Part shown: one piece after another, positions 18,121-26,734 of the stretch
How positions within the stretch are numbered: the first letter of the stretch is position 1
How the letters are laid out: each line of letters opens with the position of its first letter
Source: Beijerinckiaceae bacterium
GTDB taxonomy: Bacteria > Pseudomonadota > Alphaproteobacteria > Rhizobiales > Beijerinckiaceae
Assembly (NCBI GenBank): GCA_027532775.1
Contig: JAPZTO010000001.1
Coordinates: 496,001-560,000 of the forward strand
DNA: 64,000 bases
Direction of reading: 5' to 3'
The notes under the pieces: model-generated
Databases searched by the model: none
Seen by the model: the letters and a program-made list of their open reading frames with translations, nothing else
What the model was told of the DNA's origin: nothing
Made by a program: the position numbers and the translations under genes

Positions 18121-18854
18121 CGGCCGGCCTCCTTCTTCGCTGCGGGTGTGAGCAGGGCCACGATCATCATGCCGGCCAGAGAGCCGATGACGACGTGCAC
18201 CGTGCCGCCCTGCCAGCGCTGCACGGCGAAACCGACCAGCCCTGCGACCAGCCAGCCGAGGCTGTCATTCCGGCCCTGCCAGAGGCGGGCGACCATGGCC
18301 GAGAAGTAGATCGGCATCACGAGATCGACCCCGAAGGCGCGGCTGTCCTGGATCAGGCGACCCGCGAGATAGCCGGGGATTGGCGCGACGATCCAGACCA
18401 CCCAAAGCAGCAGCCCGGCACCGATGAACATGCCGAGATCGCGCCCGCCCTCGGCGTAGTAGCGCTGGCCGGCAATATAGTTCGCGTCGGTCAGCGTCAG
18501 CAGCGCGCCATAGGCAATGACCGGGTTGGCCGGGCCGAACCAAGGCCGGAAGGCGGCGCTCATCAGCAGCAGCCGGGCATTCACCGTCAGCGTGACCAGC
18601 GCGACGGCCATCAGGGCCGGTCCATTCCATTGCTCCGGCCAGAGGCCGAGCGCCACAAGCTGGGCGGCCCCGGCATAGACCAGCGCATTCATCAGGCTGA
18701 GTTCGACCAGAGTCAGGCCCTTCTGCGCCGCCACGGCACCGACAGCGAGACCGAAGATCGACACCGGGAGAACGAGTGGCACCATCCAGCGGGCACCGGT
18801 GACAAGACCCGCCCGGGTGAGGGTCGGGCGGGCGGGAGGAAGGACAGGAGACAT
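18117..18854 (-). CDS. azlC: AzlC-family branched-chain amino-acid exporter subunit
   Basis: 245 residues, mostly membrane-spanning, with AzlC hallmarks near the N-terminus (P-L-V-L-P-V-S-I-F-G-L-A-V-G, then M-N-A-L-V-Y-A-G-A-A-Q) and N-A-R-L-L-L-M-S-A-A-F. It works with AzlD, which is translationally coupled downstream. No AsnC/Lrp regulator is adjacent. The gene is divergent from the phosphopantetheinyl transferase over 77 bp. Confidence 0.9.
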   Translation of the reverse strand: MSPVLPPARPTLTRAGLVTGARWMVPLVLPVSIFGLAVGAVAAQKGLTLVELSLMNALVYAGAAQLVALGLWPEQWNGPALMAVALVTLTVNARLLLMSAAFRPWFGPANPVIAYGALLTLTDANYIAGQRYYAEGGRDLGMFIGAGLLLWVVWIVAPIPGYLAGRLIQDSRAFGVDLVMPIYFSAMVARLWQGRNDSLGWLVAGLVGFAVQRWQGGTVHVVIGSLAGMMIVALLTPAAKKEAGR

Positions 18855-18931
18855 CAGACCCTCGCATCCGGGCAGCCCGGGGAGGGGCGCCGGCGGATGA
18901 AGACCATGTTGGATTCGGCGCTGACACTGGC

Positions 18932-19663
18932 ATGATCAGGCCCATGACAGCAAGCGAGTCGCCAAGCCATGCCGCCGATGCGCCTGATTTCGAAGCGGGG
19001 CTGCTCGCCTGGCCGGATGCATCGACAGCATGCCGGCGCTGGCGGGCCGAAGGGTATGTCGCAGCGATCCTCGATCAGCACAGCCCGCCAGAGCTGCCGC
19101 CGGCCCTGCCAGAAGAGACGAGTGGCGCGCTGAACCATGCCGACCCCGAAGGGTATCTCCTTCGCCGCCGGGCCGTCCGGGCGCTTGCCAGCGTTGTTCT
19201 GGAGCGGGCGCCGGGTGAATTCCGGATCACACTTTCGGCAGCGGGCGCGCCGTGCCTCGCCGGGGCGAGCCTGTGGATCAGCTTTTCCGGAAGGCCGCCT
19301 TGCAGCACGGTTCTGATTGCCCGGGCTCCGGCGGGGATCGACCTTGAAGGCCTCATCCCCGGCGATGACATTCCCTGGAACATTCTCCGCGAAGACGAGC
19401 GCAGCCAGTTCCGGGCGCTTCCTTCTCCCGCGCAGGGCGAGGCCTTCATCCGCCTGTGGTCCGCCAAGGAGGCCTATGCCAAGGCGCTGGGTCAGGGTTT
19501 CCTGCTTGCGCCGGAAAGCCTGATCGTCGAACCGGGCGGCCAGGCCCGTTTCCTGCCGGCCCCGGGGCAGAACCCCCTGCCGGGGGGGAGAACAAGGATC
19601 GCGAAAGGGCAGACAGCTGCGGGCAAAGCCGTGATCATCGCCCTGGCGCTATTGTCATCCTGA
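18932..19663 (+). CDS. 4'-phosphopantetheinyl transferase (Sfp type)
   Basis: 243 residues. The two signature motifs of Sfp-type enzymes are present: A-G-I-D-L-E near residue 132 (Mg-binding Asp/Glu) and W-S-A-K-E-A-Y-A-K-A-L-G near 177. The enzyme moves phosphopantetheine from CoA to carrier-protein serines. No PKS or NRPS cluster is in this window, so the target is elsewhere (possibly the fatty-acid carrier or a siderophore system). The N-terminal half is divergent from well-known members. Confidence 0.85.
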   Translation: MIRPMTASESPSHAADAPDFEAGLLAWPDASTACRRWRAEGYVAAILDQHSPPELPPALPEETSGALNHADPEGYLLRRRAVRALASVVLERAPGEFRITLSAAGAPCLAGASLWISFSGRPPCSTVLIARAPAGIDLEGLIPGDDIPWNILREDERSQFRALPSPAQGEAFIRLWSAKEAYAKALGQGFLLAPESLIVEPGGQARFLPAPGQNPLPGGRTRIAKGQTAAGKAVIIALALLSS

Positions 19664-19709
19664 CGACAATCGTTCATGGACTGCCAACGGTTGAAGAAAG
19701 AGTGCCGCC

Positions 19710-20456
19710 ATGGAATTCCTGTCCCCCTATATCGTGCCGATCCTGCAGATCATCTGGATCGACCTGCTGCTCTCCGGTGACAATGCGATCGTCATCGCGC
19801 TGGCCTGCAGGCAATTGCCGGAAAAGCAGCGCAAGATCGGGATGCTGCTCGGAGCGGGAACGGCGATCGGACTGCGGATCATCTTCGCGATCTTCGTGAC
19901 CTATCTTCTGCAGGTGCCGTTCCTCAAGGTCGTTGGCGGGCTTCTGCTGCTCTGGATCGGCGTCAAGCTGGCATTGGGCGAGGATGACGGAGGCCACAAT
20001 GTCGAATCGAGCGACAATATGTGGCGCGCCGTCCGGACGATTGCCATCGCCGATGCCGTGATGAGCCTCGACAATGTCATCGCGATCGCCGCAGCGGCCG
20101 GCGGCAATATCTGGCTCTTCATCTTCGGCCTGCTGCTCTCGATCCCGCTGATCATCTTCGGCTCGACGCTGCTCTCGACCATCATGGACCGGTTCCCGAT
20201 CATCATCTGGGCTGGCGCGGCCCTGCTGGGCTGGATCGCCGGGGAAATGATCGTCTCCGACGGGTTCGTGATGGAATGGCTGCGCAGCATCAATGCCAGC
20301 TTCATCACGACGGGCACCGCATCGGACGGCCACGGTGGCACGGTGACGATCACCAAGCCGATGACGGCCATCTTTTATGGCGCGGCCGCCGTGGGGGCCG
20401 CCATCGTTGTGGCGATCGGCTATTTCATGAAAAAGCGCGAGGCCCATGCGGGCTGA
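19710..20456 (+). CDS. TerC-family integral membrane protein (YjbE-like)
   Basis: 248 residues with seven or so hydrophobic helices. The TerC metal-site motifs are visible: D-L-L-L-S-G-D-N-A near residue 20 and D-A-V-M-S-L-D-N-V near residue 115. The family exports Mn2+ (or protects against metal stress), with the YjbE subgroup closest. No yybP-ykoY-type leader can fit, since only 46 bp separate it from the upstream gene. A clear terminator follows at 20483-20510. Confidence 0.9.
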   Translation: MEFLSPYIVPILQIIWIDLLLSGDNAIVIALACRQLPEKQRKIGMLLGAGTAIGLRIIFAIFVTYLLQVPFLKVVGGLLLLWIGVKLALGEDDGGHNVESSDNMWRAVRTIAIADAVMSLDNVIAIAAAAGGNIWLFIFGLLLSIPLIIFGSTLLSTIMDRFPIIIWAGAALLGWIAGEMIVSDGFVMEWLRSINASFITTGTASDGHGGTVTITKPMTAIFYGAAAVGAAIVVAIGYFMKKREAHAG

Positions 20457-20482
20457 GCGCTGATCGGGCTCCGGAAACAAAC

Positions 20483-20510
20483 AAGGCCGCCCGAGGGCGG
20501 CCTTTTTGTT
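20483..20510 (+). terminator. Rho-independent terminator after the TerC gene
   Basis: AAGGCCGCC-CGAG-GGCGGCCTT forms a 9-bp stem (20483-20491 with 20496-20504) running into TTTTTGTT, 27 bp after the TerC stop. Confidence 0.9.
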
Positions 20511-20532
20511 GGGCTTCACGATCCTGGAGAAA

Positions 20533-20609
20533 TGGTACAGTCGGGTGGGCTCGAACCACCGACCTTCGGTGCCACAAACCGACGCTCTAACCAACTGAGC
20601 TACGACTGC
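20533..20609 (-). tRNA. tRNA-His (anticodon GTG)
   Basis: A full cloverleaf can be folded on the minus strand: acceptor GCAGTCG / CGACTGT (G1-U72 wobble), D stem GCTC/GAGC, anticodon stem TCGGT/ACCGA around the loop TTGTGGC (GTG), T stem GGTGG/CCACC with TTCGAGC, discriminator A73 and encoded CCA. The base before G1 is C, so G-1 is not encoded. A73 with no G-1 is a known peculiarity of many alphaproteobacterial tRNA-His genes. Confidence 0.95.
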
Positions 20610-20710
20610 GGATCGGAGCCAGCGTCCTATCCGCTCTTGCGCAGGATTTCAAGGCAGGAATTGCAGGGCCGGGCCGGAAGCGGCATTGCCGTGTAAGGCA
20701 GCGGAGCGCC

Positions 20711-20741
20711 CAGCAAAAAGGGCGCCCCGCAGGGCGCCCTT
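20711..20741 (-). terminator. Rho-independent terminator of phasin 2
   Basis: A perfect 10-bp stem, AAGGGCGCCC (20718-20727) with GGGCGCCCTT (20732-20741), and a CGCA-size loop. On the minus strand the stem runs into TTTTTGCTG. It lies 30 bp past the phasin stop. Confidence 0.88.
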
Positions 20742-20770
20742 CGAATGTCAGGCGGAGAGTTTGGCCGCGA

Positions 20771-21328
20771 TCAGCGCTTGAACGGCAGGACGATCGAGGC
20801 CTTCACGGGCTCGACTACATCCGTCGCGACTTTCTTCGCCAGATCAGCGAGGCTCTTGGTGTTGGTCTGGATGGCTTCCACCTGCACCTTGGCAAAATCC
20901 TGCTGCAGCTTCACCGCATCGGCGAGCGTCTTGGCGCCGAACAGCGCCTGGAGATGATCGAAACCGGCCGTGGTCTGGGCACGGAACAGCTCGAACACCT
21001 TGGCGTTGAATTCGCGCGTGCCGGCCTGGGCGGCCGTCATGCTCTGCTCGAGCTTGCCGGTGGCAACCTCGGCATTCCCCTTCAGCGCGGTGTACTGCGT
21101 GCGCATCTGCTCGATGGTCTTTTCGGCCTGCGCGCGGAAGTTCTCCTGAATGTCGGCGAACGGCTTGATTTCGCCGAAGGGCTTCATCTCGGCGAACGGC
21201 TTCATCATTTCGGTCGCGGCCGAAACAACGGCTTCCGTGTTCGCCTTGGTGGTTTCGACAACCTGCTCGACGGCCGCTTCGATCGTGGCCGGGGTGGCAG
21301 CGGGGGCAGTCTTCTTGACAACAGCCAT
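20771..21328 (-). CDS. Phasin family protein (phasin 2)
   Basis: 185 residues from the ATG at 21328, preceded by CAGGAG with 6-nt spacing. The open frame upstream through the tRNA region is not coding. The N-terminus is Lys/Ala/Pro/Thr-rich. The rest is helical with a short repeat of M-K-P-F-A-E / M-K-P-F-G-E / I-K-P-F-A-D (about residues 42-60), then a phasin core (F-N-A-K-V-F-E-L-F-R-A-Q-T). It probably coats PHB granules. Upstream lie two TGC/GCA palindromes (21436-21467), and a strong terminator follows, so it is a single-gene unit, as expected for a highly expressed granule protein. Confidence 0.9.
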   Translation of the reverse strand: MAVVKKTAPAATPATIEAAVEQVVETTKANTEAVVSAATEMMKPFAEMKPFGEIKPFADIQENFRAQAEKTIEQMRTQYTALKGNAEVATGKLEQSMTAAQAGTREFNAKVFELFRAQTTAGFDHLQALFGAKTLADAVKLQQDFAKVQVEAIQTNTKSLADLAKKVATDVVEPVKASIVLPFKR

Positions 21329-21435
21329 GGTAAACTCCTGAATGTTGGCTCGATGCCGTGGCACCGATACCGGGAAGGTGAAGGGAACGCGGGACACGAC
21401 CCTGAAGATGACTGGATCCCTATAACCGAGTTTAT

Positions 21436-21467
21436 GTTGCGCTGCAACAATTTTGTGCGGCGCACAA
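21436..21467. promoter_or_regulatory. Two TGC-N3-GCA palindromes upstream of phasin 2 (candidate PhaR operators)
   Basis: GTTGC-GCT-GCAAC at 21436-21448 and TTGTGC-GGC-GCACAA at 21453-21467 are perfect dyads with the same 3-bp centre, 18 bp apart centre to centre. They lie about 110-140 bp before the phasin ATG. Alphaproteobacterial PhaR recognises TGC-rich dyads of this type at phasin and phaR promoters. Confidence 0.55.
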
Positions 21468-21544
21468 TTTCTGGAAATCTCACCCCGACCCGCACCAAGG
21501 CGGCTTGACCTGCCGGAACGAGCATGGCAGAGGCACAACCCCGT

Positions 21545-21619
<75 letters not shown>

Positions 21620-21663
21620 GCTTCCCATTCAACATGATCTTTCCCGCTTCTGCGGCATCGGCC

Positions 21664-22641
21664 TTACCCTGTGCCATAGAGCCAGGTCGCGACCTGATAG
21701 AGCAGCGGCAGCCCGAACAGCATGTTGAAGGGGAATGTCACGCCAAGTGAGGCCGTAAGATAGATACCGGGATTGGCCTCCGGCAATGCGGCCCGGCAGG
21801 CGGCAGGCGCATCGATATAGGAGGCGGAAGCCGCGATCGCGCCCAGCACGAAAGCGCCGCCCAGCCCCAGGCCTGCCAACTGGCCGAGCAGGACTCCCGT
21901 CACGCCCCAGACGATCGGCGAGAGGATGGCGAACGCCGTCATGAAGCGGCCTACGCCGGCATAAGCCCGGATATGGCGCGAGGCCGTCATGCCCATTTCC
22001 AGCAGGAAGAGCATCAGGATGCCCCGGAAGAGATGCTCGTAGAACGGCGCGATCTGGTTCCATTGCGCGTCATTGGCGAGAAAGCCGATGATCATGCCAC
22101 CTGTCAGCAGCAGGATGCCGCGGCCCCGGAGCGTATCCGCGACGATGGCGCCGATCCGGCCCGCCTGCGATTCACGCCCCCTGGCGATCCGCGCGATGAG
22201 CAGCGCCACGATGACGCCCCATTCCATCAGCGCGACGATAGCACTCACATAGCCCTCGGCCGGGTTGCCCATGGCGCGGGTGAAAGTGAGCGCGGCGAAG
22301 AATGTCACCGAGGAGACCGAGCCGTAATGCGCGGCGATGGCGGCGGCATTGGCGATATCGAACCGGCCGAACCGCCGGAGGATGAGATAGCTCACGATCG
22401 GGATGGCGAGTGTGAGCGCCGCTGCCACGGCGAAGACAGCGAGAAGCGCCCCGGGTTCCGCCCGGGCCAGTTCGCGCCCACCCGTCAGGCCAATCGAGAA
22501 GAGCAGGTAAATCGAAATGAGCTTCAGGACCGGCTCGGGCAATTCAAGCTCGGAGCGGATGAACCCCGCGACAAGGCCCAGCACGAAGGCCAGCACGATC
22601 GGCGAAAGAAGGTTGGTGAGAAGCAGGTCGAGCCCCGGCAT
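21664..22641 (-). CDS. SbtA-family sodium-dependent bicarbonate permease homologue
   Basis: About 325 residues with ten hydrophobic helices in two inverted halves. Features match the DUF897/SbtA family: N-L-L-S-P-I-V-L-A-F-V-L-G near the start, S-I-Y-L-L-F-S-I-G-L-T-G-G, and A-A-H-Y-G-S-V-S-S-V-T-F. SbtA imports bicarbonate with Na+ in cyanobacteria; the substrate in heterotrophs is uncertain. Start: ATG 22641 has GGGGG 6 nt upstream; a longer frame begins at ATG 22677 without a ribosome site. It is divergent from a LysR regulator, its probable controller. No SbtB-like PII gene is adjacent. Confidence 0.87.
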   Translation of the reverse strand: MPGLDLLLTNLLSPIVLAFVLGLVAGFIRSELELPEPVLKLISIYLLFSIGLTGGRELARAEPGALLAVFAVAAALTLAIPIVSYLILRRFGRFDIANAAAIAAHYGSVSSVTFFAALTFTRAMGNPAEGYVSAIVALMEWGVIVALLIARIARGRESQAGRIGAIVADTLRGRGILLLTGGMIIGFLANDAQWNQIAPFYEHLFRGILMLFLLEMGMTASRHIRAYAGVGRFMTAFAILSPIVWGVTGVLLGQLAGLGLGGAFVLGAIAASASYIDAPAACRAALPEANPGIYLTASLGVTFPFNMLFGLPLLYQVATWLYGTG

Positions 22642-22688
22642 GGTTGCCCCCATCGAATGAAATGACGGGCCGGTCATGGCAGGGGTCT

Positions 22689-22738
22689 ATTGATGATTGA
22701 AATTCATTCCCTAGGTAGCTGCCATTGCATTCATCAAT
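22689..22738. promoter_or_regulatory. Inverted repeat between the sbtA-like and lysR genes
   Basis: ATTGATGA (22689-22696) and TCATCAAT (22731-22738) are perfect 8-bp inverted arms spanning the divergent promoter region, with further ATTCAT copies between them. Such spacing suits a LysR-type regulator bound at separate recognition and activation sites. Confidence 0.45.
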
Positions 22739-22747
22739 GACAGATCC

Positions 22748-23632
22748 ATGCCCCGTTCCCCTGCACCGCCGAACCAGACCCAGCTTGACCTCGACCTCGT
22801 GCGGACCTTCGTGACCATTGCGGAAGTCGGCGGGATGACGCGGGCAAGCGAGCGGCTGCTGCGCTCGCAATCGGCGATCTCGTTGCAGTTGAAGCGGCTC
22901 GAAGCCCGGATCGGCCATCGCCTGTTCGACAGGACGCCGCGTTCGCTGCGTCTGACGCTGGAGGGCGAACGCCTGCTGCCGGAGGCGCGGGCCCTGCTGG
23001 CGCTTCATGATTCCATTCTCCAGCGCAATACTGACTCGCCGGTCGAAGGGGTGATCCGGCTCGGCACGCCGGAGGATTTCGCGACGACGCATCTGCCGCT
23101 GGTCCTGTCCCGATTCGCCCGCAGTCATCCGCGGCTGACTTTGGAGGTGACCTGCGACCTGACGCTGAACCTGCTCGAAAGGTTCCGCGAAGGCGAGTTC
23201 GACCTCGTCCTCGCCAAGCGCGAGATCGGCCGGATCGCCGATGGTGTCCGCGTCTGGCGCGAGCCTTTGGTCTGGGTGGCGGCAGAGGATTTCATCCTGC
23301 CGGAGGAAGGGCGATTGCCGCTGGTCGTATCGCCCGCGCCCTGCGTCTACCGGAAACGGGCGACAGAATCGCTCGAGCGGGCCGGCCGTGCCTGGCGGGT
23401 AGCCTATACATGCGGTTCGCTTGCGGGAACGCTGGCGGCGGTCAAAGCCGCTTTGGGCGTGGCCGTGCTTCCGAAAGAGATGGTCCCGGCGGGCTTTCGC
23501 ATCCTGCCGGACAGCACGCTGCCGGACCTGCGGGATACCGAGATCGCCCTGCTCACGGCCCCGACGCATAACAGGGCCGTGCATCGGCTGGCCGAGCACA
23601 TCGTCCGGAGCCTTGAGCGCCGCCTCGTGTAA
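22748..23632 (+). CDS. LysR-family transcriptional regulator
   Basis: 294 residues. The N-terminal winged helix-turn-helix (about residues 10-68) has L-R-T-F-V-T-I-A-E-V-G-G-M-T-R-A-S-E-R-L-x-R-S-Q-S-A-I-S-x-Q-L-K-R-L-E, followed by an effector-binding domain (about 90-290). It is divergent from the SbtA-type permease with 106 bp between the proposed starts, the normal set-up for LysR control of an adjacent gene. The effector is unknown; bicarbonate or a carboxylate is a guess. Confidence 0.93.
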   Translation: MPRSPAPPNQTQLDLDLVRTFVTIAEVGGMTRASERLLRSQSAISLQLKRLEARIGHRLFDRTPRSLRLTLEGERLLPEARALLALHDSILQRNTDSPVEGVIRLGTPEDFATTHLPLVLSRFARSHPRLTLEVTCDLTLNLLERFREGEFDLVLAKREIGRIADGVRVWREPLVWVAAEDFILPEEGRLPLVVSPAPCVYRKRATESLERAGRAWRVAYTCGSLAGTLAAVKAALGVAVLPKEMVPAGFRILPDSTLPDLRDTEIALLTAPTHNRAVHRLAEHIVRSLERRLV

Positions 23633-23644
23633 GGACAAAGCCGC

Positions 23645-26600
23645 TCAGGCTTGCGAGGCGACGCCCGGTTCCGCTTCGGCCTCCTTCCGATTCCGCCGGG
23701 CCAGCCGGTCGAAAGCGAGGTAGATGGCCGGTGTCGTGTAGAGCGTCAGGACCTGCGAGACAAAGAGCCCGCCGAGGATGGTCAGGCCGAGCGGGCGGCG
23801 CAATTCGGCGCCGGGCCCCTCTCCGAACGCGAGGGGGAGCGCGCCGAGCATCGCTGCGAGCGTCGTCATCAGGATGGGGCGGAAGCGCTCGCGCGCAGCC
23901 TTGACCACCGCATCACGCGTGGCAAGGCCCTGATGGCGCTGCGCATGCAGCGCATGATCGACCAGCATGATGCCGTTCTTCTTCACGATGCCGATCAGCA
24001 GGATGATCCCGATCATGGCGACGAGGGTCAGGTCCTGTCCGCTGAATTTGAGGGCGAGCAGCGCGCCCAAACCTGCAGAGGGAAGCGTGGAGAGGATCGT
24101 CAGCGGATGGATCAGGCTCTCGTAGAGAATTCCGAGCAGGATGTAGATGGCCAGCAGGGCGGCGAGGATCAGCACGGCCTGGCTGTTGGCGCTGCGGTTG
24201 AAGGCAGCGGCATCGCCGGCAAATTCGGCTTGCACCGTCTCCGGCAGGCGCATTTCGGCGACCGCGCGGCGGATGGCCTGCGTTGCCTCGCCTAGCGACG
24301 CGCCGGGCGACAGGCCGAAACTGACCGTGATCGCTGCGAACTGGCCCTGATGGTTGACCGCAAGCGGCGCGACCGAGCGCGCATAGGTGACGAGGCTCGC
24401 CAGCGGCACCTGGCGCCCGCCAGAAGCAGGCACGTAGATGCGCTGGAGATCCACGATGTCGCTGCCTTCGCCCTTGGCGACCGAGAGCACCGCCCGATAC
24501 TGGTTGCGCTCGCCGTAGATGGTCACGATCTGGCGCTGCGAAAAGGCGTTGTTGAGCGCCGTCCCGATGCTGGCAATGGTAACACCGAGCCGGGCGGCCA
24601 TGTCGCGGTCGATCCGGATATCGAACTGGAGGCCGCCCTCCTCCTGATCGGTCGAGACATCGGTGACGTTCGGCACGCCGCGGATGCGCTGCACGACGCG
24701 CGGCGTCACCTCGCGCAGGCCGGCGAGATCCGAACTCCACAGGGTGAACTGATAATCCGACTTGCCCTGTCGCGCGCCGACGCGGACATCCTGTGTGGCG
24801 ACAAGGAAAACCGAGAGGCCGGCAATCCGCGACAGGCTGTTCCGCAGGCGGCCGACGACACGCTGGGCACTCATCTTCCGTTCGGCCAGCGGCTTCAGCG
24901 CCACGAAGAAGCGGCCGTTATTGACCGTGCCCGAACCACCGCCGAGGAAGGAACCGACATGGGCGACGGCGGGGTCTGCCTTCAGCAGGGCGGCCGCCCT
25001 CTCCTGCAACTGGCGCATCTGCTCGAAGGATACATCGGGGGCGGCTTCGCTCCAGCCGAAGAGAAGGCCGTTATCATCCTGCGGGAAGAAACCCTTGGGG
25101 ATCACGGTGAACAGGTAAACGGTGAGGCCGATCGCACCGAGCGTCAGGCCGATCATCAGCCAGAGCCGCTTCAAGGCCCAATCCAGCGAACGGGTATAGG
25201 CGGATATGATTGCGGCGAGGGCGGCATTGACCGCGCGCTCGAACCGACCGGGCGGACGGGGCGCAAGATAGCGCCCGCACAGCATCGGGGTGACAGACAG
25301 GGCGACCAGTGTGGAGACAAGGATCGCAAAGGCGACCGTGACGGCGAATTCCTGGAAGAACTTGCCGACAATGCCGCCGATGAAGAAGAGCGGCATGAAG
25401 GCCGCGACGAGGCTCAGGCTGATCGAAATCACCGTGAAGGCGATCGCGCCAGCCCCCTCGATGGCGGCACGGACCGGCGAGAGGCCGCGCTCGATCCGCT
25501 CGATCACGCTTTCGATCACCACGATCGCATCATCGACGACGAACCCGACGCTGATCGCCAGCGCCATCAGCGAGAGATTGTTGAGGCTGAACCCCATCGC
25601 CCACATGCCGAGAAAGGTTCCGGCAAAGGCCAGCGGGATCGTCACGCCGGCGGCAAGGGTGGGGACGAGTCGGCCAAAGAAGAGAAAGACAACCAGCATG
25701 ACAAGCCCGACCGAAAGCAGCAGCGTGAACTGCATGTCCTCGAGGCTTGCCCGGATGGTTGTCGTCCGGTCGGACATGATGTCGATCCGGATATCGGCCG
25801 GGAGCCAGCGCGACAATTCCGGCAGCAGCGCGCGGATTCGGGCAACGGTCTCGACGACATTCGCATTGGCCGCGCGGGTGATGCTGATGATGACGGCCGG
25901 CTTGCCGTCATAGCTCCCGGCGGAGAGCGTGTTGCGGACGCCATCATACACTCTGGCAATATCCGTGAGGCGCATCACGCGGCCATTCGCGGCGCGGATG
26001 ACCAGCTGACGGTACTCCTCGGCGCTGCGCAACTGGGCATTGAGGGCAATGACCTCGCTCTGCTGGCGCCCCTCGAAGGCACCCACCGGCCCCAGCGCGT
26101 TGGCGCCCACCACGGCGAGGCGAACCTGCTCGAGCGTGAGCCCGGCCTGCGCGATGGCCGCAGGGTCAAACTCGATCCGGACAGCAGGCTGCTCCGCACC
26201 GCTGACATTGACATCGGCGACACCGTCGATCTGCGACAGGCGCTGGACGAGCACCGAATCCGCAGCATCGTAGATCTCGCTGTTTGGCAGGGTCGGCGAA
26301 GTCAGGGCAAGAACGAGGATCGGCTGCGCAGCCGGGTTCGCCTTCCGGAAGCGCGGCAGCGAGGGCATGTCGGAGGGCAGGTCGGCCATGGCGCCGTTGA
26401 TGGCGGCCTGCACATCCTGCGCCGCCTTGTCGACCTTGCGGGAAAGGTCGAACTGGACGGCGATGCTCGTATTGCCCTGCGTGGAGGTGGAAGTGATCTC
26501 GGTCACACCGGCAATGGCGCCAAGCCGGCGTTCGAGCGGCGCCGCCACGGTGGCCGCCATGGTCTCCGGGTCGGCGCCCGGGCGGCTGGCCGAAACGCGG

Positions 26601-26734
26601 ATTGTCGGCAGGTCAACCGAGGGCAGGCTGGCAACCGGCAATTCCCGATAGGTCGCAAATCCGAAGATCAGCAAGCCCATCGCAAGCAGCGTGGTGCCGA
26701 CCGGTCGCCGGATGAAGGGCGCGCAGAGATTCAT
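23645..26734 (-). CDS. RND multidrug efflux permease, MdtC/MuxC-like
   Basis: 1,029 residues with the HAE1-RND layout: TM1, first periplasmic loop, TM2-6, R-N-D central helices, TM7, second loop, TM8-12. The proton-relay Asp pair is in G-F-V-V-D-D-A-I-V-V-I-E near residue 400. The start M-N-L-C-A-P-F-I-R-R-P-V-G-T and the four-gene context place it in the MdtC/MuxC branch. Its ATG overlaps the upstream RND gene stop by 4 bp. In E. coli MdtB and MdtC form a mixed trimer pumping drugs, bile salts and novobiocin. It is last in the operon and convergent with lysR. Confidence 0.93.
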   Translation of the reverse strand: MNLCAPFIRRPVGTTLLAMGLLIFGFATYRELPVASLPSVDLPTIRVSASRPGADPETMAATVAAPLERRLGAIAGVTEITSTSTQGNTSIAVQFDLSRKVDKAAQDVQAAINGAMADLPSDMPSLPRFRKANPAAQPILVLALTSPTLPNSEIYDAADSVLVQRLSQIDGVADVNVSGAEQPAVRIEFDPAAIAQAGLTLEQVRLAVVGANALGPVGAFEGRQQSEVIALNAQLRSAEEYRQLVIRAANGRVMRLTDIARVYDGVRNTLSAGSYDGKPAVIISITRAANANVVETVARIRALLPELSRWLPADIRIDIMSDRTTTIRASLEDMQFTLLLSVGLVMLVVFLFFGRLVPTLAAGVTIPLAFAGTFLGMWAMGFSLNNLSLMALAISVGFVVDDAIVVIESVIERIERGLSPVRAAIEGAGAIAFTVISISLSLVAAFMPLFFIGGIVGKFFQEFAVTVAFAILVSTLVALSVTPMLCGRYLAPRPPGRFERAVNAALAAIISAYTRSLDWALKRLWLMIGLTLGAIGLTVYLFTVIPKGFFPQDDNGLLFGWSEAAPDVSFEQMRQLQERAAALLKADPAVAHVGSFLGGGSGTVNNGRFFVALKPLAERKMSAQRVVGRLRNSLSRIAGLSVFLVATQDVRVGARQGKSDYQFTLWSSDLAGLREVTPRVVQRIRGVPNVTDVSTDQEEGGLQFDIRIDRDMAARLGVTIASIGTALNNAFSQRQIVTIYGERNQYRAVLSVAKGEGSDIVDLQRIYVPASGGRQVPLASLVTYARSVAPLAVNHQGQFAAITVSFGLSPGASLGEATQAIRRAVAEMRLPETVQAEFAGDAAAFNRSANSQAVLILAALLAIYILLGILYESLIHPLTILSTLPSAGLGALLALKFSGQDLTLVAMIGIILLIGIVKKNGIMLVDHALHAQRHQGLATRDAVVKAARERFRPILMTTLAAMLGALPLAFGEGPGAELRRPLGLTILGGLFVSQVLTLYTTPAIYLAFDRLARRNRKEAEAEPGVASQA

